64,000 nucleotides of DNA. Origin: Cordilura impudica (Eukaryota > Arthropoda > Insecta > Diptera > Scathophagidae). The stretch is taken from contig CAVMKG010000209.1 in the NCBI GenBank assembly GCA_963682025.1, positions 129,001 to 193,000 on the forward strand, given 5' to 3'. The notes under the pieces were generated by a model. It saw nothing but the letters and a program-made list of their open reading frames with translations. It ran no database searches and was not told where the DNA came from. The translations under genes were made by a program, and so were the position numbers. Below, one piece after another: positions 35,976-47,467 of this stretch; the first letter of the stretch is position 1, and each line of letters starts with the position of its first letter.

Positions 35976-35980
35976 TAGCG
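35976..35980. other. Target-site duplication TAGCG, right
   Basis: Partner of 33008-33012. Confidence 0.85.
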
Positions 35981-36119
35981 TTAAGATTAATATGAGATTA
36001 TTCTGTGTACTGTGTTGTCTTCATTTATTTATCTTATTTATTTACGTCCACTACTCCAATGATGCCCATTTTGTTCGACTAATCATACAAATAACCTATG
36101 AGCTCAGGCAAAGTCACAA

Positions 36120-36464
36120 GGTTCTCACTATTACAGAACTCCAGATATATGCTATTTTATATTTACTTTGTATGGGAGGCACCACGCCCGTTGGTCCGAT
36201 ACCGCCCATTTTCGGCATGGCTACTAACACAAAAAAGCTCTCTCCGTCATATTATTCAATATATCTGATATTAGAAGTTCACTTTATATGGAAGGTGCCA
36301 CGCTCACTAATAAAATCAAAAAAAAATTATATCCTATGTCCATCCGTAGGAACCCTTCCAAATAATGGAATCAACATTTTTATAATAAGAGGAGTAGGTA
36401 CTGAGATTTCCTCCTACAAACAAACAAACAAAAATCCATTACTTCTTTATTTTATTAGTATAAA
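36120..36464 (-). repeat. Interspersed repeat related to 6290-6710
   Basis: Two reversed units with GGAGGCACCACGCCC and GGAAGGTGCCACGC. It continues through CCTCCTACAAACAAAC to TATTAGTATA and abuts the Helitron at 36465, exactly as at 47540-47738. Confidence 0.55.
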
Positions 36465-36688
36465 CTAGCAGATTCCAGCGCTCGAAATTCGAGTGCAAAT
36501 TTTATGTATATGTTAGTAGCAAATTTAAATGATCATAACTTCAAAAAAATGTTTCAGATGATAAAAATCTGTAAATCTGGGGAACAGCTAAAAAGAAATA
36601 CCTTTCAAATGGTACAGTTTTTGTCAAACTCGGTGTAAAACTGTGAAACTTACATCGGTTACAAAAAATCGCCTACTAATATTATAGA
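36465..36688 (-). mobile_element. Non-autonomous Helitron-like element (D3)
   Basis: In its own orientation: A followed by TCTATAATATTAGTAGGC at 36688, hairpin CTCGAATTTCGAG, then CTAG followed by T at 36465. A canonical A/T insertion with internal deletion relative to D4. Confidence 0.75.
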
Positions 36689-37605
36689 TAAATAATCTCT
36701 AAAATAACTAATAATAGCTGCTCAAAAAAATTCGTTTTGACTCCTTTGAAACTACCAAATAAAATTCATGTTTAGGTCAAAATTGTAAATGAAAAAATGT
36801 TTAGCTTTCAATTTTGCAAAAATCTCCTTTCAAAGCTCAAATGTCATAAACTATTAATTAACGTTACCAACTTAAATAGTTTTAAATGAAATTGTGTTAA
36901 ATTTTCTTTATTTTCATTTAGAATTGTAAACATGCTATGGAAAAAACCTTAAACTATTTCATCTGCTACTCTATTTTTCGAAATACCATCTAACTAATTT
37001 AGCTGAAATGCAAAAAGCAATATTTGGTTAAATGTTATTTTCCTTCGAAGAACATCAACCATACTTGTGTATGAATTTTCACAAAATCACAGACATTTTA
37101 ACACATAAATATTAAATGAGCACTATAATTCGATTTAAGTTGCTCAAATGGGCAGATTTCCAAAAAGAATTTCATAGCATTAACTTCGTAATTTGCCGAA
37201 ATATATCAAGTAAACGGCAGGTAAATCCAAATAAAAAAAGCTTTATCAAAAATATACATGGTAGAGCAGAGAACACTAAGCTTTGATTTATATATGATCA
37301 TTAATCAACTGAAAAAGGAATGATTGGTTCGCATGAACCACCGTACAGTAAGTGAAAGGTTAAATTAAGAATATCTGCAAAATACATAAAGTAAATAATA
37401 AAAAATTAAAACAAACAAAGAAACAAATATATACTTATGTATATACCAGCAAACATATATGAATAAATTCTTGAATGACTGAATGAGTGGTTGAATAAAT
37501 TTTTGTATAATATATGCATGAATTGTAAATGGAAATCAATTTCAGTGTGTATTACTTTTAATGGTTTTGTTTTTATTGTTTACGGAAACCATGATTGAAT
37601 ACAAA
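36689..37605. other. AT-rich DNA, nothing recognised
   Basis: No supported feature. Confidence 0.45.
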
Positions 37606-38513
37606 ACAAGTAAGGAAATTATAGTCGGTCTAGGCCGACTAAACAATAGCCTATACAATGAGTTTCTAGTGAAGGTTTTGGATCCAACTAAATTTGAGTA
37701 ACAATATATTTAATTTCTGCGGGGCAAAGTTCATATATGATGTTCTTTTTATATGGGGACTACAAGCACGATATTGACCATATCTAGTAGAGTTATTTAA
37801 ATTTCTTAAAAACATACATTAACCAAATTTGAAAAACAATTTATGCAATATTTTTGTTTTTTGATAGATTTAAGTGAAGATCGGGACACAGTTCTATGTG
37901 GGGTTAATAACTAAAAATTTACAGGTTCTACATACATATACCAAATTTTGTTATTATATAAGATAATATAGATTTTACTACCATTTTATTCGGTCTGGGG
38001 CCAAATCACCGAATTCGATATCGAGCAAAATAAATCTAAATTCCATATTACGGTTTATTATTTGAAGAAGACGGACAAACATCAGCCCTCCTTTGACTTT
38101 TAATCTTAACTAGGGGTCATAATTCGTTAACTGTGGCAGAGTACAGTTATAAAAAAATTATTTCGATCGAAAAATTTCGATAACGAGTGCGATGATTTGG
38201 CCCTTGATAGGTGTTTATATGAGAGCTGGGTCTGAATATGCACCGATTTTCGGCAATTTCAATAGCTTTAGTTTTATAGTTAGTAAAGGCTAAATTTCGT
38301 CACAACATATTCATATTTGCGACATATAGTTTCATAACAATGTTTACATATACAGACGGATAGGCAGACAGTCAGACCAGACAGACGGATGGACATCAAT
38401 AAATCAACTTAATCGGTATAAGAAGAGCTGGTTATAGGTCAAATATTTTTGGTAGTTACAAAACTCAGCGCACACTCATTATACCCTCACCGCATAATTA
38501 TATAGAGTATAAA
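37606..38513 (-). mobile_element. DINE family A, diverged copy (A14)
   Basis: 3' end with palindrome variant AGTCGGTCTAGGCCGACT and ACTTGTTTT, a degenerate GACAGACGGATGG tract near 38380, and 5' end CTTTATACTCTATATAATTATGCGG reversed. Contains extra internal sequence at about 37970-38200. Confidence 0.8.
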
Positions 38514-38992
38514 GATGGCAGTGAATTAATACACACAATGAGATTGCAAAAAAATTTGCTATTGAAAACATGGGAAATAAATTTATTGATTAAGAAAAAT
38601 ATTTACTATTAAAGTAGTAAAGTAGTCTGCGAAATAGTGAGGACTTATAAAACTAAACGAAAAAATATTTTCAAGTTCAAGTTAAAACTTATATATGGTA
38701 AACTTTATTCTAACGTAAAGAAGAAAAATTTTTTTTTAGATTTCTTTCAATTTAATAAAAATTAATATTAAACCAAGAAATTTTAAACATTTATATATAA
38801 ATATATTCATTAAAAAAAATCATAAAAAAGTATATATAGTGGCCTGGAATAATTGATTTTATCCTCTCGTAGTAATTTACAATAACTTTTACAAAAGTTT
38901 ATTTCAAAAAGGTTAAAAGTTATGATAGAATTTTTTTTAAATATGTTAACAAGAGAAATTTTTTGAATTTTTACAAAATATATGTTGTTGCT
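38514..38992. other. AT-rich DNA, nothing recognised
   Basis: No supported feature. Confidence 0.45.
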
Positions 38993-39301
38993 AATTGAGT
39001 CGTTTATTTTGAAAGTGGTTTAAGTCCATTTAAAAAAAAAAAAAAGTAATTAATGATAACAATAATCACATCCTATATAACCTTTTTTTATAAAGAATTT
39101 AAGTCTAGTATCATTAAAATCGCTATGATTGTGGGCACTTGAAAATTAGTTAGCTAACGAAATCCAAATAAAATTATTTTGAAACTGGTTTAAGTCCACT
39201 GAAATAAAAAATTTAGATATGGCATCTTTTATGTTACAAAACTCCGAAAAAATGCATCAATGCATTGTAAGTTGGCGTTTATTCTAATTATAAATTTTAA
39301 T

Positions 39302-41340
39302 ATGTCTGACGAAGATTACACTAGAATTACCTCAGATAGTGACACAAGTAATAAAAAAGAATTTACTTATATGTTTATAATTGAAATAACTTGTGTAATT
39401 ATCGGTTATTATTTTCAATAGAAATCTACCCTGTGCAAAGAAATAAAAATTCAAGAATTTTGGATTCAGAAAGTGAAGATGATTAGAAAACAATAATCCT
39501 AATAGTACTTTAAAGAGAAAGGAATCGTAGATAATTATTTGTCATCAGATGATGATAATGGAGTCCCATGTGAAATACCGGAAAGAAATGGTGATAAATA
39601 CGCTCAAAAGTTAAGAAAATCTTACAGGAATACAGGAAAGAAATATTACACTGCAGCTGGAAAAATTATCCGGGAAAAATATTCCAACACAAAGACTGCC
39701 ATTGTTCAAAGAATTGCATATATCTTATTAATGTAGAAGAAAGGAAAAATATTTTCGATAACTTTTAGAATTTGGGGAATATGAATAAACAAAATGTATA
39801 TTTACATGGAGCTCCAGAGCAGCTTATTGTGCAACGTAAACGCTTGAGAAAAGGCAAAGGTTCGCCAAGAAATTACACTTACAAATATTACTTAAAAACT
39901 ACTCACGGAAATGTTTCAGTATGTAAAAAATTCTTTTTGAGTACTTCTAATATATCAGCAGGCCGATTACAACGTATTTTACAATGTAAAAATATTGGAA
40001 ATAATTTGCGTGGACGTAATTCAATTTAATATTAGAATTAAAGCGTCATGTAATACGGAAGAAAAGGAAAACCTCACGGAAGAGCATAATATTCATTTAA
40101 GATGTGCTGAATTGGCCAGAAAATCATTAAAAGAAGATAAAGATTTGGCACGAAATAATCCAAATGTATATTTCGCTTTTTCAATCGACTTAGAAAAGGC
40201 GTTACCTTTTCCAAAATTGTCTGTTTCCATCGCCTATTACAAACGTAATAAAGGGTCCGCCAAATAACTTTTTTTTTGAAAATGCTATAAAAAAAAAAAC
40301 TGCTGAATATTATCTCAAATTTCTTTTTTTATTTGAAAGTACAATCCTTCCGGTTAATAATGGAAACTAATTTCATTCAAATGGCTGCCTCAGCTGGCCA
40401 TGCAGTAGCCTACACGATCGGTCCAATTTTTAAGCACATTATCGATTGTGTGCAGCTGTATTTCACCAATGGCTTCACGAATATTGTCCTTTAAAGCGTC
40501 AATTGTCTCTGACTTGTTGGCGTAACACTTATCTTTAAGAGCACCCCAAAAATAATAGTCCAACGGTGTCAAATCGCAGCTCCGAGGTGGCCAAACGACA
40601 TCAGGTCTGCGGCTGATAATGCGATCTTCAAAAACAGGGCGCAAAACAACGAGTGTAGCTTCGGCTGTGTGGCACGTAGCGCCGTCCTGTTGAAATCAAA
40701 TGTTGCCAATATCCTCCTCTTCAATTTTTGTGAACAAAAATTCGTTCAACATGGCCCGATAACGATCGCCATTGACTGTAACGGCCACTCCTTGCCCATT
40801 TTGGCATTAACATGGTTGAAAATTGTGCAATCGGCAGAAAATAATGCAGATATTATTGGCCATATGTCTTTACTATCAGGACATTCATTTTTGCCAAATG
40901 ACAGTGATTTTGGAGTGATAGAAATGGCTTTGAGGAAAAATAATTTAATGTATGTCCCCCAGGATTACTATGAAACCATAAAAAAATGTCGAAAGAGCAA
41001 CAAATTTATATTAACTCAAATGAAACGTGAAGATTTTTTTTCTACAAAACCTCTGGAAGAAGCAATTCATAAAAGATTAAAAAACAATAGTGGCGAACCT
41101 GTAAATTGGCTAAGGATATGTGGGATGCGATTTATAAAAAGTGAACCCTATAAAATGTTTTATAAAGAATCTATGGAAGTAGATAAAGCCTTAAAAATAC
41201 TTGATTTTTACCTTGTTGAGGAAGACCAAGGAATTTCAACAAAATAAAATTAACACCATTATACAAAAATGTACGTCCCATTTCAACTCCTAAGTATAAG
41301 GATATGATGCAGTTACCGGGGTATATACCACCTATGTATA
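39302..41340 (+). pseudogene. Transposase-like gene of an insect-wide unnamed family, split by mariner
   Basis: I recognise a widespread insect protein family with a Ser/Asp-rich N-terminus, an RNTGKKY-type motif, NKQN..QRKR, a V-x-SF/AYYK region and a GHSFLPNDSDFG motif. Here: MSDEDYTRITSDSD at 39302 with a likely short intron, SSDDDNG, RNTGKKYYTAAGK, MNKQNVYLHG, QRKRLRKGKG, then SVSIAYYKRN up to the mariner at 40251. After the insert TWLKIVQSAENNADII, GHSFLPNDSDFGVIE, YVPQDYY and a C-terminal KYKDMMQLPGYIPP follow. Several frameshifts and stops occur (near 39490, 39735, 40030 and 41245), and roughly 70 residues are missing at the mariner site. I infer a DDE transposase but cannot name the superfamily. 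Confidence 0.65.
40251..40803 (-). mobile_element. mariner fragment, second copy (3' half of transposase)
   Basis: Begins next to TA with AAGGGTCCGCCAAATAAC and matches the 28904-30145 copy as far as the region encoding VTVNGDRYRAM. It keeps the Tyr codon that is TAG in the other copy and the VWPPRSCDLTPLDYY motif, but lacks the 5' half and that terminus. Confidence 0.85.
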
Positions 41341-42139
41341 TACCATGAATATTTTAACAACCTCACACATAATCTAAATGAGGAGAAATAATATGGCAAA
41401 ATCTTTAATATTATCCTTAATAAATGAATGTAAATTAAATTTTTTAATAAATGAATTAATATTTATTTTTAAAAACATTTTTTTAATTACATAAATAAAA
41501 ATCTGTATCTAAATTGAAAGCATTATTATTTATTTTAAAGCTATTACATCCATCTACATCAAACATAAGATATTTACAATTTCTATTATTTAATTTATTT
41601 AAAATAAGTGGACTTATTCCTTTTCACAGACAAAAAAGTCTTAATTAATTAATTTTGAAAGTGGTTTAAGTCCATTTTAGATTCTGAAACACAGCTTATT
41701 TTTCTAGTCAAGTATACAAAACGTATTACGTTATTATATTCTAACATGTTTAAGGTCACAAAGCCATAAAAAAAATTAATACCACTTAACAATATTTTTG
41801 AAACAAATCAAAGTCCTTAAATATCTGAATATAAGAAAAAATGGACTTAAACCACTTTCAAAATAAACGACTCAATTGTCTTTTCTCCACTTGTGCTTAA
41901 TTTAATGGTTCCTGAGTTGTAAGTTAACCAGTGAAATTATAAGAATTTGATATTTTTACATTTAGTTTACAAACCAACATTTTGCAACTTTCAATTACTA
42001 AAAATTAAAAAAAAAAATAATTAAATCTAAGAAGCGTGATTTAAGAAATCTTAACACACATTTTTCTCTTAACTTTTTTTCGCAAGTATTTAAATAATTA
42101 TCAGTTATTTTGCTTAACGACAGCCCTGTTCATTTGTTG

Positions 42140-42970
42140 TTAGTTTGATTAAAATCCGTGATGAAATAGAAGTACGTGCAAAAATTATTAAATATTTTCA
42201 ACAAAATCCATCTTGGTCCAATAAAAATTTAGACAAAGAATCATAAGTCTGCCGTCAAATTATTTCCAATTTTATTAGAACCTCTCAGGAGAGGTTCGGA
42301 AAGAAAGAAAGGTTCATATAATGTCATAAAGATATTGAAAAGAGCTATTCAGTGAAAAGGCATCCCGTTTAGCTAGGTGCTCGGACGATGTGGTGGGAAA
42401 AGTTAAAGGCATTACAGGCTTCAAAACATACGAAGTCAAAAAATTGCAAACAGTAACGCTGCAAAAAATTTAGAGGCCAAGATAGAGCACGGAAATTGAA
42501 ATCGTATTTCATAAAAAAATACTACTGATGCTTAATGGACGACGAAATATATGTGTGGGCAGGGTGTTGGCAACTCTCGCGTCAAAATTTTTATGCTGCT
42601 AGTGCTGAAAAAATACAGGAGATAAATTAAGGGTCCTTAACTTATATTAAGCAGTGTTTGCAAAAAAGACTACTTCCTTTCATAAGCCAATGTGTCCACT
42701 TAGATCTTGCCTAATTTAGAATTCTGCCACTATATGAAAGCTCTTGAGTGGTATAAGAACAATGATGTGTGTTTTCTTCTACACTTTCCGGAGCTAAGGC
42801 CAGTGGAACGATTTTGGGCTCCTTTGAAAGGGTAGTTGAAGATCCAAAAACGGGTGTTCTAAAATGTAGAAGGGACTAAACTAAGATGAACGGTCTTTTC
42901 CAAAATAGTCACAGAAACCACTATAAAATCCCTAATGAAAGGGTTGACGGAAAAGATCCATAAATTCATA
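42140..42970 (+). pseudogene. Tc1/mariner-superfamily transposase relic
   Basis: Multi-frame remnants in family order: AKIIKYFQQNPSWSNKNL, SVKRHPV, RARKLKSYFIKK, LMDDEIYVWAG (first Asp), KQCLQKRLLPFI and, near the end, PELRPVERFWAPLKG-like sequence with frame changes. Many stops. An old, dead insertion of a family different from the 29-kb mariner. Confidence 0.6.
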
Positions 42971-43020
42971 AGCATTGATTAGAACTATTATTATTATTTT
43001 TTTTTTTTTGTTTTTTTTTT

Positions 43021-43440
43021 TATGTGTAAACATCTATACGCGCAGGGGGTAAAAATCTATTTCACAATACAATCACAAAAACAGCGTTAGATGTACGACG
43101 TAAGACAAAATGGGTATGACTTATGATTGTATTGGTGAAAAAATTGGAAAATGAAAAATTAAAAATGAGAAATAAATAATGAAAAACCAAAATGAAAAAT
43201 GAAAAATGAAAAATGAAAAATGAAAAATAAAAAACAAAAAATTAAAAATAAAAAATTAAAAATTATTCGATTGAAATAATCAATAATAATAAATATTGTG
43301 ATATTAGCAGGTCCCCTGCAGTTGGTTACTATAAGTGATATATAGATGACGCTTTCTGTTTGATTTTAAAAAAGTGCCAATAAAAAATCTTTAATTGCTA
43401 GATGTTTACACATCCCCCCTATGATTGGACTGACATGAAT
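43021..43440 (+). mobile_element. Family C element (C3), first of three head-to-tail copies
   Basis: 5' TATGTGTAAACATCTATACG, block ending GTAAGACAAAATG, a short AAAAATG array, the AGCAGGTCCCCTGCAGTTG block, inverted repeat TAGATGTTTACACATC and a hairpin region near 43425. Confidence 0.75.
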
Positions 43441-43607
43441 TTTTTTTTTTTATGTGTAAACATCTATACGCGCAGGGGGGTGAAATTTCAAAAACAGCGT
43501 AACAAGTAAGCGTAACATGTGAGCGTAAGATGTGAGCGTAACGTGTGAGTCGTAAGACAAAATGTGATTATATTGGTGAAAAAATTATGATATTATGATT
43601 GACCTGT

Positions 43608-44545
43608 TTGAAAATTAAAAAATGAAAACTAAAAAATTTAAAACAAAAAATGAAAAATGAAAAATTAAAAATGAAAAATTAAAAATAAAAAATGAAAAAT
43701 GAAAAATGAAAAATGAAAAATGAAAAATGAAAAATGAAAAAATAAAAATGAAAAATGAAAAATGAAAAATAAAAAATGAAACATAAAAAATGAAAAATGA
43801 AAAATGAAAAATAAAAAATGAAACATAAAAAATGAAAAATGAAAAATTAAAAATGAAAAATAAAAAATGAAACATAAATAATGAAAAATGAAAAATGAAA
43901 CATAAAAAATAAAAAATTAATAATAAAAAATGAAAAACGAAAAATTAAAAATGAATAATGAAAAATTAAAAATAAAAAATGATAAATAAAAAAATTTAAA
44001 ATAAAAAATGAAAAATTAAAAATTAAAAATAAAAAATGAAAAATAAATTAAAAATGAAAAATGAAAAACGAAAAATGAAAAATAAAAAATGAAGAACGAA
44101 AAATGAAAAGTAAAAAATAAAAAATTAAAAATGAAAAATGAAAAAAAAATTAAAAATGGAAAATAAAAAGTTAAGAATAAATATGAAAAATAAAAAATTA
44201 AATATGAAAAATTAAAAATAAATAATTAAAAAAATAAAAAGGAAAAATGAAAAATAAAAAATAAAAAATTAAATAAGAAATGAAAAATGAAAAAATAAAA
44301 TGAAAAAAGGATAATGAAAAATAGGAAATGAAAAATGAAATATAAAAATGAAAAATAAAAAATGAAAATAGAAAAATAAAAATTGCAAAATAAAAAATGA
44401 AAAAAGAAAAATAAAAATGGAAAATGAAAAATGAAAAATGAAGAAAAAAATTAAAAATGAAAAATGAAAAATAAAAAAAGAAAAATGAATAACAAAAAAT
44501 GAAAAATGAAAAATTAAAAATTAAAAATAAAAAATTAAAAATATA
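43608..44545 (+). repeat. AAAAATG/AAAAATA/AAAAATT heptamer-like array
   Basis: A-rich degenerate 7-8 bp tandem units, almost no C on the plus strand. The reverse strand reads as endless FHFSFFIF codons, an artefact of a 7-bp period. Confidence 0.9.
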
Positions 44546-45098
44546 TGTAAAAGTACATATGTAGGTATGTACAAAACCGTACACCACATATGACAACTCT
44601 TACGAAAACTGAGAATAGTGGAAATTAGAAGTATAAAATGCAAAAAATATTCAAAATTCAAAAATAACGATTGTTTGTTTGGACAGAGATGTATCTTCTG
44701 AAATTAATACAAAGTAAAGCTGTATGGTACGAAAACTGAATCTAACCACACTGCTCATAGGCCTGACTTTAGGTGAGTGTGTTAAAGCGCTGACCAAAAA
44801 GTGCAAGTACGAGTGTATGTGAAGGTTCATGGTTCAAAACCTCACGGCCGCCCTAAGTAGAAACAATTTTCATATAGAAACAATCTATTCAATTAAAAAC
44901 ATAACAATTATCACAATGTTCAATAAATCGCTGATGAAGGCTGAAATGCCAGAAACCGGTGCGATTAAGAATACAGTGCAGTTATGAATTTTTGTAATAT
45001 ATGCTTTCTTCTTCTCTACCACGCACCATTTTAAACAAAATTAAAATTTGCAGTAATTGCAATATGCCTGAAAAATGACTAAATCTAACAAACTAAAA
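44546..45098 (+). other. Non-array segment with tRNA-like B box and hammerhead-like core
   Basis: Contains a promoter-like box GGTTCATGGTTCAAAACCTC near 44826-44845 and, at 44926-44966, CTGATGA..GAAA flanked by AATCG and CGATT. Probably a SINE or Penelope-related insertion inside the array. Confidence 0.35.
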
Positions 45099-45291
45099 AT
45101 TATTCGATTGAAATAATAAATAATAATAAATATTCTTATATTAGCAGGCCCCCTGCAGTTGATTACTATAAGTGATACATAGATGACGCTTTCTGTTTGA
45201 TTTTAAAAAAGTGCCAATAAAAAATCTTTAATTGCTAGATGTATACACATCTCCCCTATGATTGGACTGACATGCATTTTTTTTTTTTTTT

Positions 45292-46580
45292 GATGTGTAA
45301 ACATCTATACGTGCAGGGGTGTAAATTTCAAAACCAGCGTAACATTTAAGCGTAACATGTGAGCGTAAGATGTGAGCGTAACATGTGAGTCGCAAGACAT
45401 AATGTGACTGCATTGGTGAAAAAATTATGATATTATGATAACCAGATTGAAAATTAAAAATGAAAAATAAATGAAAAATAAAAAATTCAAAATGAAAAAT
45501 AAAAAATGAAAAATGAAAAATGAAAAATTTAAAATAAAAAATGAAAAATGAAAAATTAAAAATGAATAATGAAAAATGAAAAATAAAAAATGAAACATAA
45601 AAAAATGAAAAATTAAAAATGAAAAATGAAAAATCAAAAATTAAAAATGAAAAATGAAAAATAAAAAATGAAACTTAAAAAATGAAAAATGAAACATGAA
45701 AAATAAAAAATGAATAATAAAAAATGAAAAACGAAAAATTAAAAATGAATAATGAAAAAAGAAAAATAAAAAATGAAAAATAAAAAATGAGAAATGAAAA
45801 ATGAAAAATAAAAAATGAAAAATAAATTAAAAATAAAAAAAGAAAAATGAAAAATAAAAAATGAAAAATGAAAAATGAAAAACGAAAAATGAAACATGAA
45901 AAACGAAAAATTAAAAATGAAAATTAAAAAATTAAAAATGAAAAACGAAAAATGAAAAATGAAAAATGAAAAAAAAAATTAAAAATGGAAAATAAAAAGT
46001 TAAGAATAAATATGAAAAATAAAAAATGAAACATGAAAAATGAAAAATAAAAAATTAAAAAAATAAAAAGGAAAAATGAAAAATAAAAAATGAAATAAGA
46101 AATGCAAAATAAAAAACTAAAATGAAAAAAGGCTAATGAAAAATAGGAAATGAAAAATTAAATATAAAAAATGAAAAATAAAAAATGAAAAATAAAAAAT
46201 GAAAATTGAAAAATAAAAATTGCAAAATAAAAAACGAAAAAAGAAAAATAAAAATGGAAAATGAAAAATGAAAAATGAAGAAAAAAATTAAAAATTAAAA
46301 TAAAAAATGAAAAATTAAAAATTAAAAATTAAAAATGAAAAATGAAAAATAAAAAATTAAAAATTAAAAATTAAAAAAAAATTAAAAATTAAAAACCAAA
46401 AATGAAAAACGAAAAATTAATAGTAAAAAATAAAAAACAAAAAATTTAAAATTAACCGAATAAAATAAAAAATTATAATAATAAGTGATACGCTTTCTGC
46501 TTGATTTTAAGGAAGTGATATAAAAAAATCTTCAATTACTAGATATTTACCCATCTCCCCTGCGATCGAACTCACATGAT
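45292..46580 (+). mobile_element. Family C element (C5), third tandem copy
   Basis: 5' GATGTGTAAACATCTATACG, array 45440-46440, then a shortened 3' block, TAGATATTTACCCATC and a hairpin ending near 46580. Confidence 0.75.
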
Positions 46581-47040
46581 TTTTTTTAATTAATTGATAT
46601 TATAGTAAAGCCTAAAAAAAGATAACATTTACAGTTCTAATTGCGACTTGCATACTTATGAACCTTTTCCAGAAAACCCTTCCATAGTATTTAAAATTGT
46701 CCTCATTTAGGGACATATATTTGTTTTCTTCAACTCCCTTTTCCCAAGAGCAGAATATCTCTCCACTTGCTTAAGTTCTGGATAGATTCGACAATTTGCC
46801 TTCCTTGGTACAAAAATACTCTGTTCTTTTTGTATTACTCAAGAGCTTTCTTACCGTAGTGACAGGTTTTATAACAGTTTGCTTCCTTCTTTTTTCACAA
46901 CTGCATATTGGTTGCCACACCAGGAAACTTTCTTGGAAACTCCCACTGCTTAGCGACAAACTTTTATTGATGTTGACGCTTATATATATTTGTGGTGTGC
47001 TCTAAAAAAAATATGAAACCTTCATCAAAAGGAAACAGTG
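46581..47040. other. No recognised feature
   Basis: Less AT-rich than its flanks; a 62-codon minus frame at 46771-46959 is not assignable. Confidence 0.4.
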
Positions 47041-47395
47041 GACTTGAGCCATGATGAATTTCAAAAGTCAAACGAAACTTGAAATTTATATAGTTCTTCA
47101 TCAGTTTTATATGACCCGGAAATTTTCTCAACATGCAGAATTGACTGCTGAAATAAGCTATTGACTAATTTTCGTCTCATCATTATTTTACTCAAAATGT
47201 TGTCTGGATGTGAAATCAATATGAATGCCTTTCCGCTGTATGCATACGGAACAGTAGCAATTTTTCATGAATTCTATCCACGGTTTTATATGCCGTCGTC
47301 TCTCTATAAAGTTTTTAATATTGCTGCTAATATTATCAACTATATTTTGCTTCGGTTACGTCTACGGCCAGAGAAAAGCGACCAGAAATAAAGAC
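47041..47395 (+). pseudogene. Transib-like transposase relic
   Basis: TRKFSQHAELTAEIS, a stop, then a shifted frame with LSGCEINMNAF, HEFYPRFYMPSSLYKV and ANIINYILL. This aligns by eye with the region of the 33-kb transposase before its catalytic Glu (SCEYKINALKF, YPWYPMSPTVHKILVHG). The first zinc-site His is Tyr here. About 100 codons remain. Confidence 0.5.
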
Positions 47396-47399
47396 TTGA

Positions 47400-47460
47400 G
47401 AAGCGCCCCGGTAGGTGAGTAGGTAGCATGCTCGCCTAAAATGCGTGGTCGTGCCCTTTT
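47400..47460 (+). repeat. tRNA-like (SINE head) fragment
   Basis: GTAGGTGAGTAGGTAGCATG followed by CTCGCCTAAAATGCGTGGTCGTG resembles the D arm (A box) and anticodon arm of a tRNA; no T arm follows. Confidence 0.35.
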
Positions 47461-47467
47461 CAAAAAA

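Larger units (their letters stand above)
38993..41877 (+). mobile_element. DNA transposon with ~36-bp TIRs and GTTTAAGTCCA subterminal repeats (H)
   Basis: Ends AATTGAGTCGTTTATTTTG (38993) and its inverse (41877) continue inward to GAAAGTGGTTTAAGTCCATT on both sides. The motif TTTAAGTCCA recurs at about 39190 and 41665, so both ends have subterminal repeats. The interior carries one transposase-like gene (39302-41340) disrupted by a mariner fragment. AATT at each border is self-complementary, so terminus and target duplication cannot be told apart. Superfamily not assigned. Confidence 0.7.
43451..45275 (+). mobile_element. Family C element (C4), long array and extra segment
   Basis: Same ends as C3. 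It has repeated GCGTAACATGTGA-type blocks at 43495-43550, an AAAAATG-like array of about 0.9 kb (43608-44545), a non-array segment 44546-45098, and the common 3' block and hairpin end at 45275. Confidence 0.75.

Noticed and set aside
40669..41247. A single 192-codon plus-strand gene
   Set aside because: Its first ~45 codons are antisense mariner; only the part after about 40803 belongs to the H transposase-like gene. The fusion is accidental.
43615..43875. Phe-rich frames (FHFSFFIF type) at 43615, 44198 and 45425
   Set aside because: A 7-bp tandem unit without stops reads as an open heptapeptide repeat; it is not a gene.
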